DNA from: Brugia malayi
Lineage: Eukaryota; Nematoda; Chromadorea; Rhabditida; Onchocercidae
DNA: 64,000 nt
Reading direction: 5' to 3'
Assembly: GCF_000002995.4 (NCBI RefSeq)
Contig: NW_025062479.1
Span: 4,680,221 to 4,744,220, forward strand
Of this stretch, positions 17,501-30,095 are shown piece by piece. The number at the start of each line of letters is the position of its first letter. Position 1 is the first letter of the stretch. Position numbers and translations under genes: made by a program. Below the pieces are notes generated by a model. It was not told the origin of the DNA, ran no database searches, and saw only the letters and a program-made list of their open reading frames with translations.

Positions 17501-18074
17501 GACAGCTTGTATTTTTAGGGTGAGAGAGATGCTTTTGATACTCTATTCGACTACGGACCAGACAAACTGGCTCATGTAAAGAGTTCACTGTTGGCTTTCT
17601 GTAATAAACATCTTAACAAAATTAATTTGGAGGTGACAGATCTGGAGAATCAGTTCAAGGATGGTGTTTATTTGATATTTTTGATGGGTTTACTGGAAGG
17701 ATACTTTGTTCCACTTTATAGTTTCGATCTACAGGTATTCGTACTGTTGATAATGGCAGGGTTTATTTTGTAGACATTATTGTTTACTTTTAAAGATAAA
17801 AATGGTTTGACTGTTCTAGTCAGCATGTGAGGAACCACGTCTTGAGTTGAATATTAAGCCTTCTTTCTTTCTATGATCGATTTCATATGAGCTCAACATT
17901 TTTAAGGCATTAACATATGAGCAGAAAATACATAACGTTACGTTCGCATATCAGCTGATGTATGAAGCCGATTTGCAAAAACCACGCGCAAGAGTGCAGG
18001 ACATTGTAAATGGTGATTTGAAAAGCACGCTGCGTATTCTTCATTCATTATTTACACGGTACAAGCATGTATAA
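14600..18074 (+). CDS. pat-6: Parvin / actopaxin (PAT-6)
   Basis: Focal-adhesion scaffold that joins integrin-linked kinase and PINCH at muscle attachment sites. Eight exons: 14600-14680, 14997-15086, 15612-15693, 16256-16443, 16627-16764, 17236-17412, 17519-17734, 17907-18074, giving 379 residues, close to the usual 370 or so. The N-terminal tail contains DESFFEKLGTLGKKKK and ATLQNIMLEEG, both parvin-like. The first calponin-homology domain holds LLIRWLNYELASQRIVVKHI and EDLYDGQIIQKL; the linker has RDAFDTLFDYGPDKLAHV; the second CH domain has FKDGVYLIFLMGLLEGYFVP and VNGDLKSTLRILHSLFTRY. The gene is convergent with GatA: the two stop codons are only 88 bases apart. A decayed copy of the exon at 16256-16443 lies in the intron before it. 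The conserved context leaves little doubt about identity. Confidence 0.96.
16061..16160 (+). pseudogene. Decayed duplicate of parvin CH1 exon segment
   Basis: Bases 16091-16160 are a diverged copy of the end of the parvin exon at 16256-16443. The copy still reads RIVMKHIQKDCRAIQKLAANIK in one open frame, against RIVVKHIQEDLYDGQIIQKL plus TEKLANIK in the working exon, with about six codons deleted. The homology runs past the exon edge, but the splice donor GTCTGT has become CTCTGT. A further partial repeat of the first part (GAATCGTTATGAAACA) lies at 16061-16076. This is a dead exon left by local tandem duplication. Confidence 0.8.
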
Positions 18075-18162
18075 TCATAATGACTTTACAAATTTGAACG
18101 AATGGTAATAGTTTCATCGGAAATTTATGTCTTATAAGTTACTGCATAATGTTTATAAAATT

Positions 18163-20867
18163 CTACTTAGCTACAGATGGTTGTTTTACAGTTTTCACAA
18201 CAGAATATTCGTAAAGCTTTTCTGCCACATCCAGTGCTATACCATCTTTCAAATGATCAGCGATAATCTGCACGCCAACTGGAAATCCATCCGCCGTTCT
18301 CATGAATGGTACTGAAATTGCTGGAACACCTGCCAAATTACAGGGTTGTGTGTAAAAATCGTCTTGACATTCTCGCCTGTACCCGTCGGTGTCACTAATT
18401 TCGGAAAACAGTGGTGGTATACCACTTGTCACAGGAGTTAACAGGATATCACATCCTTCTTTCCGAAAGACGCGATCAAAATCCATTTTGATTAGGCGTC
18501 GCACACGAAGAGCTTGTCCAAAATATTCATCGTAATGGCTATAATTAATCTCAAAGCGGAACATTTAACTCGAAAAGCTTTAAATTACTTTGAATTTAAA
18601 TTATTTAATTCACACAAAATCCGATTGGAAATCTCATAGATCTAACAACACCCATACTGTGTCAAAACATGAAAGATCACATATCCTACGGTAAGTCTAT
18701 GAATTACTAACATGTCGTGTGCATCAGAAGTCTTAATGAACTGGACGACTTGACGACTTCTGCATAATTCTTGTGTTTATAATAATTATCTATCAAGGCG
18801 GAAAATCTAATTCCCAGTCCAACACTGATGAAATTGAATTTGAAATGCAAAATTAGAGAAGCTATACCATTTCATCAAGAAATAGTTCCCTGCGGATATT
18901 CTCCTACGAACAATTTCATTGAGAGATTCATTTCTTGTTGCGGAATATAGCATAAAAGTTGACCTGTCGTAATTTGATCTGTGGCCATATTTGACTCCAT
19001 CGTATCTGATAATATGGGAATTGTCTACAACTATATTTTAGGTTTTAAGTTTTATGGAATGTAAATTTCAGTTCACGAAGTTTTATAAAATATAAATTTC
19101 ACCTTGCCATGTTTGATGTAATGTCGGCTTCAGCAAGCACATAATAACAAATTATGGAATAGGTTGTGGATGGCATGCTCACTTCTTTTATCTTGCAGCC
19201 TAACGCAGCTAGAGCTTTTGCAGCTTCATTCCATCCTTTCCAGCATTCACTTGATAATGTTTCATTGTAATATTCCTACTGCGGAAGTAAAATTAAGCAA
19301 ACATACAGAACACTTGTGAAAGGAGTTTTATGAGTTTTTATGAGCACTCTGTGAATCTTTGAAGAAGTCCTATAAAGTTAATAATGACTGATTCTACAAT
19401 CTACCTTGGGTATGCCGACAGTCATCCCATAAATTGGTCTTCCTTTCATAAAACAAGATGGCGGCGCATCAATGCAGGTCGAATCCAACGCATCTCGACC
19501 ATTCATAGCCTCTGCAAGATAACAATATATATATCCACTCAGTGAAATGTTTATGAAGCTCTTAATACTTTCTGGCTACAACGACATAAACTAGCACCAG
19601 ACCAGAAAGATGACATCAATAAACTTGTTGCAAAGATGCGGCTACCTCAGATTATGGTTGTGCTAACTGATTCCGACAATTTACTACAAGCTAACAACTG
19701 GTTGAAGTTTATAAATCCTTACGTAGTAAGAAGTTGCAATCCGCAGCAGTTCTAGCAATTACTGATGGACAATCAAGTGAATTAACTAAAGGGATGAGCC
19801 CATATCTTGATAGGATTCCATAGGAAGGTTTGAAGCCAAAAAGTCCTGTGAATGCTGCTGGATTCCGTGATGAGCCACCAGTGTCCGACCCCAAACTTCT
19901 GTAATACTCAAAATATCTCACACAAGGCGGTAAGTACAATACGTGAAAACTAGAACTGGAATCTGATGCTTCAAATACCAACACTGATGAAATACCCAAT
20001 TGCACTGCTACAGCACAACCGCCAGAAGATCCGCCAGGACTTCGCCAATCAGTTCCGAGATTTGCTTGGTCACTTAATCCATTTTTCACAGGTCCAAAAT
20101 AACCTTTTGAACTTGATGTTCCCATGCAAAACTCATCCATATTAGCTTTCCCAATCAAACAACCACCTGAATAATAATTTTTCAATAGCCGTTTCATTTA
20201 ACATACAAAATAATAGCAGAACATATAAATAAATTACCCTCTTTAAATAATCTGCTGACAATAGTGGCAGTATACGGCGCAATGAAATTTGATAGATTTC
20301 GTGATGCGCACGTTGTTCGGACTTTCCTTGTCCTAAAATTTAGGTACGAATAGGAACTTGAATATTTAAAAAAGTGTGAGAAAATAACCCTGTAATATAT
20401 TATAGAGTAGAACTAATCCGGCAGTGCATACAGTCTCCGAACATTCTTGCCGAAGGAATACTGCTCAATACTCAGTCCGGATATTGAAGTTATAAAAATG
20501 ACTTTTAAATAAAAGCTCCTTAGTTGAGACATTTAATCCGGTCTACTATAAAAATTATCTTTTATGGGTGTAAAAATACATTGTTTTGAACTGTTACGAA
20601 ATGACTGACACCTTAGACAATGTCACTGAGCATTAACAGGAATGAGCGCTGCAGTACATATTTCACAATAAAGCTGAGAAATATGAATAATGTCAAAAAA
20701 AAGATAACAAACATATAGCAATCTTTGACAACCACAGGAAAAGGAGTTTTTCCTTTTTTTAATGCTTCCTTCGCCTGGACACAAGCCAAATCGAAAGTTT
20801 CTGTGATCAAAGAGTTGAACTTGCGGTATTTGATAGCTTTAAAAATAGCCTCCTCGATACATTCCAT
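18163..20867 (-). CDS. QRSL1: Glutamyl-tRNA(Gln) amidotransferase subunit A, mitochondrial
   Basis: Catalytic amidase subunit of the GatCAB complex, which converts Glu-tRNA(Gln) to Gln-tRNA(Gln) in mitochondria. Exons, right to left: 20867-20713, 20332-20238, 20166-19723, 19511-19405, 19275-19103, 19005-18868, 18538-18163. The amidase-signature catalytic elements are present: the lysine in FPVVVKDCYM, the cis-serine segment SPGGSSGG, and the nucleophile segment LGSDTGGSSRNPAA. Further matches are GKANMDEFCMGTSSSKG, FGFKPSYGILSRYGLIPLVN and QPCNLAGVPAISVP. The frame is open across 19898-19997 between the two signature halves, adding about 30 unmatched residues; this is an insertion or a short stop-free intron. 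The start at 20867 follows a long T tract ending TTTGTAAG; the first 15-20 residues usual in the family are missing, so an upstream exon may exist. GatB and GatC are not in the window. Confidence 0.93.
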
Positions 20868-22643
20868 TCGTAAGATCTTACAAAAAAAAAAAAAGAACCA
20901 AGCCTTAAAGCAGTCACAAATGTTTAATGCTTGAAGTCAAACTTGTATTATGCAATGCCCAATTGAAGATTTTATTGCTTATGAATCATCTCTCTCGGCA
21001 TAGTTCATCGTATACTAATTTTACTCTTCAAAATTCCAATCTAACCAGTAAAAACTAAGGAAAAGAAGCCAGCCGTCTAAACTGCATCACAAGGGTCTTA
21101 TAAGAATTCTCAAAAATGCACTCGTGTTGTTGTGGTTTGAATAATTGCACAGTGAACATAAAGCTTATGGGGCTTAGAATTCGTCCTGCTTTGCGTAGCA
21201 GTAGGCGTATATAAAGTTTCCACGTTTAGCTTCCCGAATTTAATGTTGTGAGAGTTCCCAAAAGGTAGATTAGTGTTGAGCTGAATAAATTCCAGTGTTT
21301 AATAATGTAATTTGAAGGAGCGTAGAACATTTATGCGACTTCATTCCCTTCCACTTTAGACCTTCTTTATGGTGAATTCCAATAAAGTTCATTAAAATGA
21401 AATTATTCAGACGAATGAATAAAGAAGTGGGCTTATCGTATGTAATTGATTAACATAGATCCATTGCTTCATGTTTTAAATTGTTTTTCTTTTTTTGTTA
21501 TGAATTCCCATAACTTTTATTAAAATGCTGTCCATTCTACATTATTATATATTGGCTACAAGTCTACATTCATACTCAAGTTCGAACAAGTTCTCTCTAA
21601 AGATTATGTTCTCATTGACTTCCTAATCAAGTCATGGAATAAATGGCGGATAGAGTACGCTCTTATCCTTTCTCGCCGTAACATATGCCTGTTATAATTT
21701 CGTGACTGCATTTTGTGTCTACTTAGTTCCCTTTCTGTGCCAGTTTCTATAAGTAATATTTGTAAGCCTACAAATAATCATTCTTTGCAAAGGGAAGTTC
21801 TTGTGACAGACCATACGTTTAGGCTGAAGTGGATGTTTTTCTTACATACATAAAAACAGATTATGTCATATTTTTGCTTTCTGAGTCCATTTTCTGGTAG
21901 AGTCTGACCTGAATTTTGGAAATTAGGATAGCTTTCAACTCGAAGCATACGTTCTGGATTTTTGATATTTATATATATTGAAAGGTCTGATATGAAGTTT
22001 TAAGATGCATTCAGGCAACAGGAACAATTATTTCAAGTAATTGTATAGTTATTAGTATATTCATTTGAAAATAGAGATTTTCAAACTTCGATTTGGATCA
22101 TTTTGAACGGCGTAGCAGTGAAGCTTGAACCTTGCTGAAGGGATCAAGATTTATAATTCCCATTGTATATATTTGTAATTTTTTTCACTTATTTTTATAA
22201 ATATATTCATCAATTGGAATGCGATGTGATTTGAACAAATCTCATCGCTAGGAAGAATATTGAAATTTCAAGGAGTGGTATTTGGATCATTTAACAGAAT
22301 CTTTTAAATAATTTTGTTTTTAAGGTTTTCACAACATTTTACAATTATATGTATATATTTTGATGGTCAAAAAACTGAATCTTGTTCTTTGCAGGCTCGG
22401 CGAAATTTTAAATTCACTTTTATTTGATTGGTAGAAACCGAATATTACTGGTTGTTAATTAGTTCTCGTGAGTTTAATTTATAAACATTTTGAATTTTAC
22501 TTAGATTTAGTCATGTATGTAAACCAATTTGAGACAAGATTTTTGTCGTAATAGTTATTTTCATAAACATTGCTCATAAACTTTGAAAAAGATATTTCAT
22601 ATTGCTTAATGAATGAATGATATTTTTTGGATCTCATCGAATA
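20868..22643. promoter_or_regulatory. Divergent intergenic region GatA / TM9SF3
   Basis: About 1.8 kb of AT-rich sequence between two divergent genes, presumably carrying both promoters and possibly a missing first exon of GatA. I see no conserved open frame, no hairpin of note and no simple repeat array beyond short A and T runs. Confidence 0.4.
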
Positions 22644-25600
22644 ATGCGTTGCGTTATCTGTGCATTAGTGCTATGGGCATATCTTTTTGTTGAGGGCGAT
22701 GAACATGATCATCTATATCGTGACGGTGAGGAGGTCAGCCAACAACATTCACCCACAAATCTTTTTGTGTTGTTTTAACATATGTTTAAAAATGGAATAA
22801 GTCAAAAAGAAGAACATTAAAATTCGATGGTATAAAATCTGGAAGAAAATTTTGATAGCACTTTGAAGTTATATAGTCGTATTTTTGTAGGTCTGAAAAG
22901 TGAATCTTAATTTTTACATATTCGAAAAAGTTTTAAATCCACATTTTTCATTACAATGCACAGTGAGGAGGTGGCTTTTATTGCAGGGAAACAAATAATT
23001 ATGTATAAATTCAGTATGCAAGCTGTATGTGATCTAAATTTCCCTTTTCTGATGTTTACTAAAATTAAGATTGTGTTATGGATGAATACAGTTGGTCCAT
23101 ACAGCAATCGGCAGGAAACTTACACATATTTTTCATTACCTTTCTGTAGAGGTCCGAAGTACTCAATTAGTCATTATCATGAAACACTGGGAGAAGCATT
23201 GCTGGGCGTTGAACTTGATTACTCAGGATTGGATATCAGATTTAAAGGTTATTGTCTGCAGCTTTATTTCTTAACCGTCTTGATAAATGAAAACTATTTC
23301 TATTGTTGAAAAAAATATTTTTGTAGAAAATGTGGAAAAAATGGAGTTTTGTAAGAAAACTCTTAGTGAAGAAGACTACAAGCAGTTCGTTTATGCAGTA
23401 CGAAACAATTATTGGTATCAAATGTATCTTGATGAACTGCCTATGTATGGTAGGTGCTTTATGTAATTGTATTTCATCTAGCTGTAGAAGTTCAAGCAAT
23501 CGGAGTTTAAGGGATTATATGTATGCTAATATTTCCTAGATGTTTTTTTTTTTTTTTTCACTAATGCAATCAGAAATGAAACTGATTTTAGGTATGGTTG
23601 GTGAGGTCGACTCATCAATAACTCCTCCAAATTATCGACTCTTCACACATAAAAAACTAGAAATTGGTTATAACGGAAAACAAGTAGGTGACAGTTTATT
23701 CTTCGTTAGTGTGTTATTTTAGACATCTAATTTTTTCATTCATTGATTTGGATTCTGATCTTATCTAACTCTGCGCTGATTAACCTAGGTAGTTATCGTA
23801 CTGAAGTTCTTTTTGCGAATAATTTGTTGACATTTTTTAAAGATTGTGGATATTAATGTGACCTCAGATGTACGCGTCTCACTAGCACCTGGCGCATCTA
23901 TTTCTTTCACATACGAAGTTGTTTGGAAATCTTCTGATGTTGAATTTGATAAACGGTTCGAAAAATATCTGGATCCAACATTCTTTCAACACAGAGTAGG
24001 TTATTTTATCTCAGTGCAATTTTTTTTTCATACACTAGGTTCTGGATTTCTAGATACACTGGTTCTCCATTTTCAATTCGTTCATGATGGTAATCTTTCT
24101 GGTTGGATTGGTCTGGATGATACTCATGCGAACACTGAGAAAAGATTATGCTCGTTATCAGAAAGATGAAGATCTTGATGATATGGTAAAATGATATTTT
24201 TATTTGGAGATTCCTTACGTTATTTTCCTTATCAAATTACATTTTTATGGTTTTTTCATAAATTCCCCACACCCTAGAATATTTATCGTTACTTGTGTAG
24301 ATTTCGAACTTGTGTAGATTTTGTGGGCAGATAACCTAGCCGTTCTTTTTTCTAGATGGATTTTTTCAGGAACGTGATCTAGGTGATGAATATGGTTGGA
24401 AGCAGGTGCATGGAGATGTGTTCAGAACACCATCGTTTCCAATGCTTTTTTCATCGCTAGTGGGTACTGGATATCACGTGTTTGCAGTTGTAATAATCAC
24501 CATTTTTCTTGCCATTATAGGCGAATTTTATACGGAGTAAGTTTGGCCTTTTAAAGAAGGAATTGTGTGATATGACCTCAGTATTCGGTAATCTTGCACT
24601 GTATTGAATTTTATCTTTCATTTCGTTTTTTTTTTCTTTTTTTTTTTCAGAAGAGGGTCATTGTTGAGTGCTGCAATTTTTGTATATGCTGCAGCATCTC
24701 CAGTGAATGGCTTTGCTGGTGGATCAATGTATGCGCGATTTGGTGGCAAGCAGTAATTTGTTTTTCATTTTTTCAACTTTAGAACCAAGAAATTGATTTT
24801 AAATAGACTTATGAAGTTTCATTTATCGACTTTTATAGATGGATACGCCAAATGGTATTTGGTGCTTTTCTTCTGCCTTCTCTGATATCATCTGTGGCGT
24901 TTTTGGTTAACATCGTCGCAATATCCTACCATGCATCAAGAGCTATCCCGTTCACAATTATGCTTGCCGTCACCGCTATTTGCTTATTTGTCATTCTCCC
25001 GTTAACTTTAGTGGGCACTGTACTCGGTCAGTTACTTTCGTATATATCTACTGAAAAAGTATTTTACCTAACTTTAACAAAGTATTTCTGTGATCTCAGG
25101 ACGCAACGTGAAAGGACAGAGTAGCAATCCATGTCGAGTAAATGCTGTTCCACGGCCGATTCCGGATAAGAAATGGTTTTTGGAACCATCATTGATAATT
25201 CTTCTTGGTGGTGTTCTGCCATTTGGTTCTATCTTCATTGAAATGTAATTCCTATTTTTTGAAAGAAAAGAATCGTATTTTTGTAGAATTTCTACTGTGA
25301 TAATACAGTGCTCCTGAAAATTTCAGGTACTTCATCTTTACTTCATTCTGGGCATATAAAATATACTATGTTTATGGCTTCATGCTGCTGGTTACTCTTA
25401 TTCTTGCAATTGTTACAATGTGCGTTACAGTTGTATGCACTTATTTCCTTCTGAATGCCGAAGATTATCGATGGTAGGTTTCGATTCGAAATTATCGATT
25501 CAAACTATTTCACTCTTAGATTTTATATAATATATAATAAAATCTATATATTGTTATCGAAAGCAAGTGTAAATTTTTTACACTAATTGTGGCAGTTTCT

Positions 25601-25932
25601 TTAGGAGATGGACTAGCTTTCTGGCAGGAGCATCTACATCCTTCTATGTCTATCTTTACTCAATCTATTACTTCTTGTTCAAGACAAAGTTAGTTATTTT
25701 CAAGTTCACTATTCTAATTCGATTTCGTCAGAGTTTTATTGAATTCTAACTAATATGGTTCAAAAGTTAGGAAGACTGAATTTTCAGGATGTATGGGCTT
25801 TTCCAGACTGTATTCTATTTCGGGTACATGGGATTGTTTAGTGCAGCCCTCGGATTTATGTGTGGCACCATTGGCTACTGGGGTGCTGCAAAATTTATTC
25901 ATAAAATTTATTCAACGGTGAAGATTGACTAG
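22644..25932 (+). CDS. TM9SF3: Transmembrane 9 superfamily member 3
   Basis: Nonaspanin of the Golgi/endosomal membrane, a family linked to sorting of membrane proteins. Thirteen exons: 22644-22733, 23070-23247, 23327-23449, 23592-23683, 23843-23995, 24054-24185, 24370-24536, 24651-24752, 24839-25026, 25100-25244, 25327-25473, 25605-25688, 25788-25932, giving 581 residues (family about 590) with all phases closing. [18 protein letters not shown] is a signal peptide. The lumenal domain follows ([53 protein letters not shown]), then the first membrane helix ([15 protein letters not shown]), the cytosolic [13 protein letters not shown], and eight more helices including YHASRAIPF and [11 protein letters not shown]. 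It ends KIYSTVKID; the terminal VKID type motif is known to mediate Golgi retention through COPI. The agreement with TM9SF3, rather than TM9SF1, 2 or 4, is very strong. Confidence 0.97.
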
Positions 25933-28356
25933 ATTCCTTCATGATTGGTTTTTCACTAATTTGTACGCAAAGGTTGCTGTACTATAATTTCTAGGTCAAT
26001 AATTAATTTTATGTATACCTGCGAACATTTTATATCGAATGAATGATCGGGGTATTCCTTTTGTCTTATTCTAGCTTTTTGTATACACTGTTTCTCGATA
26101 AGTGTAGAAAATTTTTTTCGTGACAGTGTAAAAAGTTGCTTTGTATCTAAAATTTTATTAATATATTCCTACAAATTGTTTTAAAAATAGTTTTTTTCTT
26201 GTCACTACGGGTTATTGATATAATTTAGAAAAGCAGAGTAGCTTGGACGTATTTTTTTTATAAAGATGCGATTTTGACATTTTACATTTATATTACCATT
26301 TTGCAGAATTACAAATTTGGGTTTACCGCAGGAAAAAATCTTTCGTCGATAAGCATAGAAAATTTGTGTTAGCTGCATTACGTCATTATCTATTATTATT
26401 GAACTAAGAATTAATAATCTATATTGTGAATGTGCCGTGAAGTTATTTAATTATTTGTAACCTTCGTAGCTAATTACTCTCAAAGGCCTGTGGATTATCC
26501 AAACATCATGAAGGACTTGTGGGATTCACTTCTTTAAGTGGAATTCCGGATTTTAATTCATCCGTCTAGAAGCTTAAAGTAAATCACTTGTTTGTATATT
26601 AATTATTTATTAATGCAAAGTGTTGGGATGTATATTTCGCCATTTCCTTGTTATCATTTTTTTCCTCTTGGTGATAAAATCTGTTTTTCTCATGGATTAC
26701 GTGCTCTTTAGCAACATTTTTGAAGGAAAGGTGAGTAATTTTATATAAGATATGGAGAAAGTATTGAGAGGTGGCTGAGTCATGCGCTGTTCTTATTTCA
26801 GAAAATTCCAACACTACCGCGTCTCATGTCAAGTTTATAAATAATCAACCTACTGCCGGTGGTCGTATTTGGATGAGGTGTAGAGAGGATAAGACTAAAA
26901 AAATCATATCAGAAGCTTAGTGGCGCTCAACTACAGGAATATTCAACCTCGAGCTCTAAATGGTTTCGTATCTCTCGAAATAGGTTGATGCATTTTTGAA
27001 GTCGTTTAAAACTCTGGCATCCTTGCTTTCGATTGTAAGGTATGCAGATATTTTTTTGGCAAGGTTATTGATAGGATGTTTCATGACAGCATTTCATGAG
27101 GTTCATCTTGATACTGGCACCAAGAAATACCCTTGCTGCTCATTATCCCGTTCCTTTTTATTATTCTAGTTTTACGAGGTGTTTTTTATAAACGGGAAGT
27201 AATACGGTGCAGGTAAGAAGAGTAGCAAAAACACTAGAGGCATGTTTTCGGGAAGTGATGTAGAGCTAAGAATGACCAGATTCGAACGATTACAGATTTC
27301 ATTATATTTATTTAACTGTGAGCTAAACAGTTTCTTATCAACCAATATCAGCAATCTCTAAAATGTCGTCTGGTGATAATTATCGCCCTTGACATCTGTT
27401 AATAACATCTATTCTCGTATTTCTGCTAGCTGTGATTGTAGTAAGAACATCGCGAAAAACTGAGTCTGCATTGCGTCATATAGAAATCGATTGATGCTGA
27501 CGAGAGCACTAGGCCGATTTCAGTCGCAGGTTCATTCATGGGGTGCATATTTAATAGCTGTACTAGTTCAGAAATTTGCATGTTGTTTATTGTTCGGTGT
27601 TTGGGATTGATTAGACATATATCAAAGCAGTTGAGTTGGATTCATGTAATTAATTTGTTAGCAATGCTCGCAAGTTACGCATTCTCTGTGTGACGGCGCG
27701 ATGTTTCATTTACTTAACTACTAGGTTAGTTTTTTTTTTTCTTTTTCTTTTTTCTGTTTAAATTCGTTGGAAAAGTCAAAAGTGTTAAGTGGGAAGATGG
27801 ATAAAGGAGAGACGAAACAAACATAGTCTCAAACTTCATCGTAGTACTTTAGTTTCCCATTCATTTTCTCGTTTTAAAGTTTTATTCTGTTGGTTGCTGG
27901 TAGAATCCTTTTAGTTTGACTAGATTAAGTCTAGATTAATGAAATTCTGCACTAAAAGCATTTCATTTGACTGTTGATTGTAATAAAGTAATTATAAATA
28001 TTGGGATTTTCAGTCTCTGATCCTTGTAGTCCAAAGTTAGAACTTGAATATCGAACTAGATTTTTCTTTGAGAACTGAATTCGGCTCTGAATCCACTTGC
28101 TTCCTTTGTGATCGTTTTGCAATAAATTTTCTAAAAGAGGACTCTGCATGGGCAATTAGCATCAGCTGAAATAATGTTGAAGAGAACTGATGCGAGCAAA
28201 TTCCGAGAAAAAAAGAAAATAGCATGTGACGTGGTGTGACGATCGCGGATTGCCCTATCAGCAGGTGTTTTATTTATTAAAGAAAATGACCTCTACGGTG
28301 GGTTGACCTCTGTCTTTTCTACAGCCATTAACATAATCCTTTGCTCCGGGTCCTCA

Positions 28357-28413
28357 GCCCTTCTCCTCTCCTCTCCCCTTCCCTCCCACCTCTCCTTTCT
28401 CCCTTCCCATCCA
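28357..28413. repeat. Pyrimidine tract (C/T-rich)
   Basis: A run of almost 60 bases made nearly only of C and T (TCTCCTCTCCTCTCCCC and similar). It stands out against an AT-rich background. Such homopurine-homopyrimidine DNA can form triplex structures. No function is shown. Confidence 0.75.
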
Positions 28414-28572
28414 TTTAGTCGTATGTTTGCATTCTGATGGTGGTGACTGCGCACCCCATTTCAAACTCGTGCTGCATATCACTCAGGAAACATTGATTAC
28501 CATTTCAGCACACAAATTTTTATCCAATCCCTCTTCCCATCAGTTACTACTTACTGACTTAGTAGTCAGTCC

Positions 28573-28633
28573 GTCCATCCATCCATCCATCATCTATCCA
28601 TCCGTCTGCATCTATCCATCCATTTATACATCC
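28573..28633. repeat. Imperfect TCCA microsatellite
   Basis: Tetranucleotide repeats of the ATCC/TCCA type, first pure (CCATCCATCCATCCAT) and then interrupted by CATCTATCCATCCGTCTG. Simple sequence repeat; the interruptions suggest an old array. Confidence 0.85.
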
Positions 28634-29849
28634 AGCCTTCGGTAGTCTTCAATTTTTAGCATAAAATTAAATTTATAATATTCACAAAATGAAGTGAGTT
28701 CCAAGAAGGCGAGATTGTCATTTTAATAAAGTGCAAGATTCTATATGCTTTTGTAAGCTTACGCCTTACTTTACTGAAGTTTCCACCGTGCACAATTACT
28801 CTGGAATGTGTGATTGAGGAGGTAGGGAGCATACATTGTGACTAGTTTGGTGAGGAAATAGGACCGTGAAGTGTTGAACGTAGGTTTATATATGCTCATT
28901 TAAATTTTTGATGTCCATTTTCCCGCTATATCTCACTTTAGATCTCGAATACGCTTGTGATTTGGACAGATGAAGCATTCCCTCACCTCTTCCACCTCAC
29001 AATCCTTCATTCCGTTCATTGACAGTTATGTTATTAACAATTCAAACGAAAAAGCTATTTGGGAAAGATTTATGTAACCACTGATAATAGCGATTTCTCG
29101 TGTTTGTGGCTTCACTGACTCACAATCTAAGGATAATTCTGTGATATGTTGCCACGAGAGAAAGTGAACCGAAGGAAGTGGGTCAAGTTCGATTTTTCCA
29201 TTAAGTATATACACCGCATACATATGCACAATCTCGTGCAGGCATTCACATGCGTAAACTTTCCGATTCCTAGGCTACCGTTGATTTTATGGAATATATT
29301 ATCAATAGTGATCAGTGGTATTGGACCTTTCCATGTAGTTCATCATCAGCACACTTATTATCCGCGATTATGTTTGTATGGTTGCTGTAGAGAGCCGTCG
29401 TACCCCTCAGTGTGTTATCATTAAATTCAGAAAAAAAAATCGATAATGTTGTATTAATAAGCTGACAAGGATTGTTGCTGCACGACATTTTGCAGTTGTC
29501 ACTTTTATTATTGATATGATGCGAAAATCGATGTTGTTGTGTAAGGTAGTATTAGAGGATGCCGTTATTTGCATGTTTGTTATTTTTCGGGGAGATTAGG
29601 AGGGAGCACAGATTGCTGAGAATGCTGAGGGATTTATTCTAAACAGAGGTTTTCGGAAAAGGATTTCAATTGATTATGGGTAGTTCCGCTCCCGCGTACA
29701 CTGATAATGATGTTTGCATAGGATGAAGGCTTGGGCTGTGGTTGACAGATGGTACAAGGGGGACCGTCGCTTCTGGTCAAAATGAATTTTGGTCCGTCTT
29801 TCTGTTTGCACTATTTGTTAAGGAGGGAGTGATTTGGTTCGGTAAGTGG

Positions 29850-30095
29850 CCGGAGATAAGGAGAGGGAGAAGTGAAGTAGAGGGAAGGATAAGGGTGTGG
29901 AAGAAGTTAAGAAAACCGAAATGAGTACCGTGTAGGTGATTTACTAATGACTGACTGACTTCTGAGTAGATTTTGAATGTTATATTTAGGGAAGAGGTGG
30001 GATTATGGTAACAACAACGACGATAAGGGAAGGGGACAAAGGGACAGTCAACGGGGGGAGGAAGTGACAGGATACGAGTGAGGGTGACTGCTACT
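29850..30095. repeat. Purine-rich tracts
   Basis: Two stretches rich in G and A, 29850-29925 (GGAGATAAGGAGAGGGAGAA and onward) and about 29990-30095 (including GGGGGGAGGAAGTG). The G content is far above the local average. Runs of G on this strand could allow G-rich secondary structure. No coding potential is convincing here. Confidence 0.6.

Noticed and set aside
28573..28633. Regular spaced TCCATCCATC repeats, considered as an array with spacers
   Set aside because: A simple tetranucleotide microsatellite; no unique spacers and wrong kind of genome for CRISPR.
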